DNA of 64,000 bases from JAGWBD01 sp965220615 (GTDB taxonomy: Bacteria; Chloroflexota; Anaerolineae; Aggregatilineales; Phototrophicaceae), in NCBI GenBank assembly GCA_965220615.1, contig CBDCQL010000002.1, positions 558,001 through 622,000 on the forward strand, read 5' to 3'. The notes under the pieces are model-generated. The model was given only the letters and a program-made list of their open reading frames with translations. It was not told the origin of the DNA and made no database searches. This document shows positions 60,089 to 64,000 of this stretch, in pieces. Every line of letters starts with the position of its first letter. The first letter of the stretch is position 1. A program made the position numbers and the translations under genes.

Positions 60089-61144
60089 CTACCTGTCCAG
60101 GCGAACCTCGCGCCCGCTTTGCTGGCTTCGGTAAATCCCCTCCAGGATCGTCAGGACCTGCAGCGACTGTTCGGCAGGAACAGGTGAGGGCGCACCTTCG
60201 GCCACAGCGCGCGCGAATTCCACACATTCCAGCGCATGGGGTTCCATGCTGTCCTGCGTCCGCCGGAGCGCGACATTGTAGTGTTGCTGCGTCTCGTAGT
60301 TGGTGGAGTAAATCTCGCATTTGGGCCAGTGGCTCCCGCCCCGGGTGCCATAGAGCCACATTTGCATGTCCTCGCCGATGACGTCGTGATGCAGCAGCCA
60401 GCTGACTTCGAGTACCAGCGTGGCGCCGTTATCGAAGCGCACCAGGGCCAGCGCCAGTTCCTCGACGTCCATCTCCGGCGGGACAGCTGTGCCCGTCCAC
60501 GCACTGAAAGCGCCGGGGATGCCGGCCAGTTCGCTGCGCGCCACACCGCTTACGGCCACCGGCTGCGGATTGCCCATCATCCACAGCGTGAGATCGAGAA
60601 TGTGCACACCGATGTCGATGGTTGCGCCTCCGCCGCTGTGCTGTTTCAGCACAAAGCCCGGGCCTGGGATGAGGCCGGCACGGCGCAACATCCAGCCACG
60701 CGCGTGATAGATTTCTCCCAGTGCGCCGCGATCGATTTCCGCCTTCAGCGCCCGGGCCGTCCCCGTGAAGCGGAAGTGCTGGGCAGTCATCAGCAATTTA
60801 CCGGCTGAGTCTCGGGCCGCAATCATGTCGCGGATCTCGTCGGGCGTGGGCGCCAGCGGCTTCTCGCAAATGACGTGTTTGCCGGCTTGCAGGGCGGCAA
60901 TACCCAGTGGCGCGTGATAGCGATTGGGTGTGCAGATGTCGATGATGTCGATGTCCGAATCGCTGAAGAGGGCGGCCGGGTTGGTCTCAAGGCGCGTGAC
61001 GCCGTTGACTTCACCCCAGGTGCGCAGGGCGGCTTCGCTGATGTCGCTGCCGGCCACGACTTCGGCATGTTCCGAAGCGGCCCAGCCGGGCATGTGGGAG
61101 CGGGCGATGCCGCCGACGCCGATTACGCCTACCTTTAGAGTCAT
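60089..61144 (-). CDS. Gfo/Idh/MocA family oxidoreductase (duplicate copy)
   Basis: A 351-residue NAD(P)-dependent oxidoreductase: LKVGVIGVGGIARSHMPGW (Rossmann start, 3-21), CEKPLAPTPDEIRDM (EKP motif, about 95-109), and the GGGATIDIGVHILDLTLWMMGNPQ segment (about 170-192) with the usual Asp and His near the active site. It shares most residues with its neighbour at 61156-62205, including the C-terminus. ATG 61144 has AGGAC upstream; the frame is open before it but lies in the neighbour's intergenic/3' end. Substrate unknown; likely a sugar. Confidence 0.93.
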   Translation of the reverse strand: MTLKVGVIGVGGIARSHMPGWAASEHAEVVAGSDISEAALRTWGEVNGVTRLETNPAALFSDSDIDIIDICTPNRYHAPLGIAALQAGKHVICEKPLAPTPDEIRDMIAARDSAGKLLMTAQHFRFTGTARALKAEIDRGALGEIYHARGWMLRRAGLIPGPGFVLKQHSGGGATIDIGVHILDLTLWMMGNPQPVAVSGVARSELAGIPGAFSAWTGTAVPPEMDVEELALALVRFDNGATLVLEVSWLLHHDVIGEDMQMWLYGTRGGSHWPKCEIYSTNYETQQHYNVALRRTQDSMEPHALECVEFARAVAEGAPSPVPAEQSLQVLTILEGIYRSQQSGREVRLDR

Positions 61145-61155
61145 GTGAAGTCCTG

Positions 61156-62205
61156 TTACTGGTCCAGACGCACTTCGGCGCCGCTGGCCTGACTGCGGTA
61201 TATGCCGTCGAGAATCGTCAGCACCTGCAGCGATTGCTCGGCGGGAACGGGAGAAGGCGCGCCTTCTGCCACGGCGCGCGCGAATTCGACGCATTCCAGG
61301 GCGTGCGGTTCCATGAGGTCGTGCGTCCGCTTGAGCGCGATGTTGTAGTGCTGCTGGCTTTCGTAGTTGGTGGAGTAGATCTCGCATTTGGGCCAGTGAG
61401 AGCCGCCCTGCGTGCCGTAAAGCCACATCTGCATGTCTTCGCCGATGACGTCATGATGCAGCAGCCAGCTGATCTCAATGACCAGAGTGGCGCCGTTATC
61501 GAAGCGCACGAAGGCGGCGGAAAATTCCTCCACGTCAGTCTCGGGCGGGACATTCCCCCAAAGACCGAAAGCGCCTTCAATATGCGCGAGGTCCGCGCGG
61601 GCCACGCCGCTGACGGCCACCGGCTGCGGATTGCCCATGAACCACAGGGTGAGGTCGAGAATATGGACCCCGATATCGATGGTGGCACCGCCGCCGCTGT
61701 GCTTCTTCAGCACAAAGCCGGGACGCGCTGGCAGGCCAGCGCGGCGCAGCATCCAGCTGCGGGCATGATAGATGTCCCCCAGCGTACCCCGGTCGATTTC
61801 GGCCTTCATCGCCATGGCGTTGCCACCGAAACGAAAGTGCTGCGCGGTCATCAGCAGCTTGCCCGATGCATCGCGAGCCGCGATCATGTCACGGATCTCG
61901 GCCGGCGTGGGCGCCAGCGGCTTTTCGCAGATGACGTGCTTGCCGGCCTGCAAGGCCGCGATGCCGAGCGGCGCGTGGTAGCCGTTGGGCGTGCAGACGT
62001 CGATGATGTCGATATCCGGGTCGCTGAACAGGGCGGCCGGATCGGTCTCCAGCCGGGAAATCCCGTTTTCCTCGCCCCATGCCTGCAGGGCAGTCTCGCT
62101 GATGTCGCTGCCGGCGATGACCTCGACGTGCTCCGAAGCTGCCCAGCCAGGCATGTGCGTCCTTGCAATGCCACCAACTCCGATAACTCCCACTTTCAGA
62201 CTCAT
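61156..62205 (-). CDS. Gfo/Idh/MocA family oxidoreductase (duplicate copy)
   Basis: A 349-residue paralogue of the gene at 60089. Rossmann start LKVGVIGVGGIARTHMPGW, EKP motif CEKPLAPTPAEIRDM, GGGATIDIGVHILDLTLWFMGNPQ. The two proteins are collinear, with differences scattered and conservative, which suggests a recent tandem duplication followed by divergence or gene conversion. It is transcribed before the other copy, with 11 nt between stop and start. Substrate unknown. Confidence 0.94.
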   Translation of the reverse strand: MSLKVGVIGVGGIARTHMPGWAASEHVEVIAGSDISETALQAWGEENGISRLETDPAALFSDPDIDIIDVCTPNGYHAPLGIAALQAGKHVICEKPLAPTPAEIRDMIAARDASGKLLMTAQHFRFGGNAMAMKAEIDRGTLGDIYHARSWMLRRAGLPARPGFVLKKHSGGGATIDIGVHILDLTLWFMGNPQPVAVSGVARADLAHIEGAFGLWGNVPPETDVEEFSAAFVRFDNGATLVIEISWLLHHDVIGEDMQMWLYGTQGGSHWPKCEIYSTNYESQQHYNIALKRTHDLMEPHALECVEFARAVAEGAPSPVPAEQSLQVLTILDGIYRSQASGAEVRLDQ

Positions 62206-62274
62206 GCTTTCGCTCCTGTTTCAGGCGGTAGACCTGGAATATCCATGGATCGGGTTGCTGGATGCGTCCGGCGC

Positions 62275-63276
62275 TCAGCCGCTGATATCGACCCAGCTGA
62301 GCCCGCCGGCAGCCTGATAAAGCGCTTCCATGACCGTGCTGCGGGCGGCGGCTTCGGCCGGGCTGACCAGCGTGCCGCTGTCGTCTCCGGCAAGATGATT
62401 GAGGAAGAGATCAAAGGCGTGAGGCCAGGCCTCCGGCAAGTTCGTCCATGGCGTTTTGCCGTCCGCGCCGGCCACGTGCTGACTGTTGAAGAAGAGTTCG
62501 CCATTGCGCACCAGGGCGTGGCCTTCCGTGCCGCTGAGAATGACGCTGACCGGATGCTCGACGTCCAGCCAGCCGGCGCCCAGACTGCCGATGACTCCAT
62601 TGCTGAATTGCAATAATGCTTCGCCGGTTTCATCGAGTTCGCCATAGTTGCCGCTGTGGCTGGCGAAGGTCGCCGTGACGGCGTCGACGTCGCCCATCAG
62701 CCAGAGCATGATGTCGAGCGAATGCGTGCCCAGGTCGCCGAAGCCGCCGATGCCGCTTTCCTCCAGGCGGGTCATCCACAGATAGTTGGGCGTGAAGATG
62801 TCGCGCAGCGCGCCGGCATGGAAGTTGCTGTGGCGCAGGCGGGTGATCTGACCGAAGCTGCCGGCCTGTACCTGTTCGCGCAGGAACTGGTGGACCGGCA
62901 TGCCGCGCATGAAGTATCCGGTCTGAAAGAGGACGCCCGCAGCCTCTATGGCCTCCGCCATGTTGCCGGCGTCCTGACGGCCCATCCCCAGAGGTTTCTC
63001 GACGAACATGTGCTTGCCGGCCGCTGCGGCTGCCAGGACAAGCTCTTCGTGCAGATTGGTTTCGGCGCAGATGACGACGGCATTGATCGACGGGTCGGAC
63101 CAGATGGCGCTGGTCTCCTGCACCTTGGCGGCGTTCAGTTCTGCGGCGCATCCGGCCGCGCGCTCCGTGTCATGGTCCCAAACGGCGCGAATGGCGACAT
63201 CCGGGCGATCGTTGAGCCGCCGGACGAATCCGGGCGTGTGGATATGGGCGCAACCGACCAGGGCAAGGTGTTGCAT
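62275..63276 (-). CDS. Gfo/Idh/MocA family oxidoreductase
   Basis: A 333-residue, more distant member: ALVGCAHIHTPGFVRRL (N-terminal Rossmann, GCAH in place of GxGxxG), VEKPLGMGRQDAGNM (EKP motif, about 92-106), and GGFGDLGTHSLDIMLWLMGD (about 176-195). Its position suggests the same operon as the duplicate pair downstream (69 nt gap). Substrate unknown. Confidence 0.9.
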   Translation of the reverse strand: MQHLALVGCAHIHTPGFVRRLNDRPDVAIRAVWDHDTERAAGCAAELNAAKVQETSAIWSDPSINAVVICAETNLHEELVLAAAAAGKHMFVEKPLGMGRQDAGNMAEAIEAAGVLFQTGYFMRGMPVHQFLREQVQAGSFGQITRLRHSNFHAGALRDIFTPNYLWMTRLEESGIGGFGDLGTHSLDIMLWLMGDVDAVTATFASHSGNYGELDETGEALLQFSNGVIGSLGAGWLDVEHPVSVILSGTEGHALVRNGELFFNSQHVAGADGKTPWTNLPEAWPHAFDLFLNHLAGDDSGTLVSPAEAAARSTVMEALYQAAGGLSWVDISG

Positions 63277-63601
63277 GGCGATCTCCTGACCTTCCAGATT
63301 TCAGGGCTCAGTGTGGAAACTACTGCCGTGCATTGTAAAAGGACTTTTTGTTGCTTGGCTATAGCCACTGCGCCCTGAATTGCGACTGGCCTTGCAATTT
63401 GCCACGTAATGTGCCAGAATGTACGGCGCAGTCAAGGTGAGCCCATCAGATGCACTTTAACATGGCGAACAAGGCGGAGAAGCGTAGCCAACCTGGAAGG
63501 TGATCCGGGACTCTGCATCCGCCTGAACGGCCTGCCCGGAACGCCGGAGCAGGCTTTTTTGTTGCAGGGACCCGGTGGCCGAATAGCGAAAACGGGACAA
63601 C
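63277..63601. other. Intergenic leader region between divergent genes
   Basis: 325 nt. It holds a possible plus-strand promoter (TTGCAA 63392-63397, 17-nt spacer, CAGAAT 63415-63420) and then a leader of about 175 nt containing the attenuator described at 63504-63560. A short frame from 63451 could encode a 17-residue leader peptide (MHFNMANKAEKRSQPGR). No riboswitch family is recognised. No T-box sequence was found. Confidence 0.45.
63504..63560 (+). promoter_or_regulatory. Terminator/antiterminator-like attenuator before homocitrate synthase
   Basis: An intrinsic terminator at 63530-63560: stem GCCTGC-CCGG / CCGG-a-GCAGGC with loop AACG and six T's. Upstream, TCCGGG (63504-63509) can instead pair with CCCGGA (63535-63540), which would disrupt the terminator stem. 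The mutual exclusion is what an attenuator needs. The terminator ends 41 nt before the ATG of the next gene, so it most probably controls that gene rather than ending the upstream one, which is on the other strand. Confidence 0.6.
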
Positions 63602-64000
63602 ATGCAGGCAGCGTCTTTCAGCAATTTCAACGTGATCGAATCCACCCTGCGCGAGGGCGAGCAGTTCGAAGGCTGTCACTTTTCGCTGGATGACAAACTC
63701 GAAATTGCCTCAGCGCTGGACGCCTTTGGCGTGGAATACATGGAACTGACCACGCCGTTGGCCAGCCCGCAGAGTGAGGCCACGCTGCGCGCCGTTGCCG
63801 GAATGAAGCGCAATTTCCGCCTGCTCACGCACATTCGCGCGCGCATGGACGAGGCGCGCCTGGCGGTGGACTGCGGCGTCGATGGCGTGGACATCTATAT
63901 CGGCACCTCGGCCTACATGCGGCAGTTCAGTCATGGTCGCAGCCTGAATGAGATCATCGACAGCAGCAGCGAGATAGTCACCTGGTTGAAAGACCAGGGC
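63602..64000 (+). CDS. Homocitrate synthase (or related 2-isopropylmalate synthase-family enzyme), partial
   Basis: The first 133 codons; the gene runs off the right edge. The N-terminus NFNVIESTLREGEQF carries the DRE-TIM metallolyase opening (here ESTLREGEQ, with the catalytic Arg), then LEIASALDAFGVEYMELTTPLASPQ. LLTHIRARMDEARLAVDCGVDGVDIYIGTS is close to fungal and Thermus homocitrate synthases (Lys20/LysS type), including the HIRxxMDxA segment. That enzyme starts the alpha-aminoadipate route to lysine. Rule-out of NifV or isopropylmalate synthase needs the C-terminus. Confidence 0.85.
   Translation, partial: MQAASFSNFNVIESTLREGEQFEGCHFSLDDKLEIASALDAFGVEYMELTTPLASPQSEATLRAVAGMKRNFRLLTHIRARMDEARLAVDCGVDGVDIYIGTSAYMRQFSHGRSLNEIIDSSSEIVTWLKDQG

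Noticed and set aside
61234..62616. 460-codon plus-strand frame opposite the Gfo/Idh genes
   Set aside because: Antisense to a conserved oxidoreductase; similar shadow frames recur because the two copies are duplicates.
63427..63601. T-box or lysine riboswitch before homocitrate synthase
   Set aside because: No T-box AGGGTGG-type sequence and no recognisable lysine-riboswitch core; described only as a generic attenuator.

Overview
The window is a dense, high-GC bacterial chromosome segment holding about 57 protein genes (two cut by the window edges), a tmRNA, a tRNA-Leu and one degenerate tRNA-like element. It contains no rRNA, CRISPR array, insertion sequence or prophage. Several features point to Chloroflexota, probably an Anaerolineae/Caldilineae-type lineage. 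They are the three-gene SCO1664 / DUF3090 / histidine-phosphatase set (known to me from Actinobacteria and Chloroflexi), a fused transaldolase-phosphoglucose isomerase, and Pro/Thr-rich spacers behind membrane anchors. This placement is inference from gene content only.

Layout. 1-6.1 kb: a nucleoside hydrolase cut by the left edge, a lipoprotein and tmRNA, then a minus-strand run of acyl-CoA dehydrogenase, SGNH-fold protein, pentapeptide-repeat protein, EtfB and EtfA. 6.1-9 kb: a GNAT enzyme, then a minus-strand cassette of JAMM peptidase, ubiquitin-like sulfur carrier and MoeB-rhodanese E1-like enzyme. 9.3-19.6 kb: citrate synthase, a lone tyrosine recombinase, threonine aldolase, an orphan sugar-type ABC ATPase, ComEA, an AhpD-like protein with an in-frame UGA (probable selenoprotein), RluD, gamma-carbonic anhydrase, RsfS, Ndk and a TPR protein. 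19.7-25.1 kb: two tandem UshA-like secreted phosphoesterases, one stripped of its metal ligands, and the SCO1664/DUF3090/phosphatase trio. 25.2-33.5 kb: a phosphoesterase, methyltransferase, MFS transporter, Nudix enzyme, tRNA-Leu, two related membrane-anchored proteins, TrmD and a large GT39-type membrane protein.

33.6-41.6 kb: aldo-keto reductase, ThuA-like and Gfo/Idh/MocA proteins, then an oxidative/non-oxidative pentose-phosphate operon (tal-pgi, rpiA, zwf). 42-48.3 kb: an alkyltransferase-like DNA repair protein, the complete run pyrB-C-D-E-F on the minus strand (no carA/B here), and purB. 48.3-51.7 kb: a rhamnulose-phosphate aldolase/SDR fusion and a PL22-like beta-propeller, suggesting use of plant or algal sugars. 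51.7-59 kb: three overlapping GT4 glycosyltransferases followed by a heterodimeric ABC exporter, a likely glycoconjugate synthesis and export unit. 59-63.3 kb: a polyol dehydrogenase and three Gfo/Idh/MocA oxidoreductases, two of them a recent tandem duplicate. The right edge cuts a homocitrate synthase gene that is preceded by a terminator/antiterminator-like leader.

A recurrent promoter form is an extended -10, TGnTATACT or TGnTACAAT. At two genes a TATACT element lies exactly 7 nt before the ATG, which suggests leaderless mRNAs. The strongest unusual signals are the CxxU AhpD-like selenoprotein candidate with a downstream hairpin, the sulfur carrier with a 13-residue tail after its diglycine beside a JAMM peptidase, the tandem phosphoesterase pseudoenzyme, and the leader in front of homocitrate synthase.
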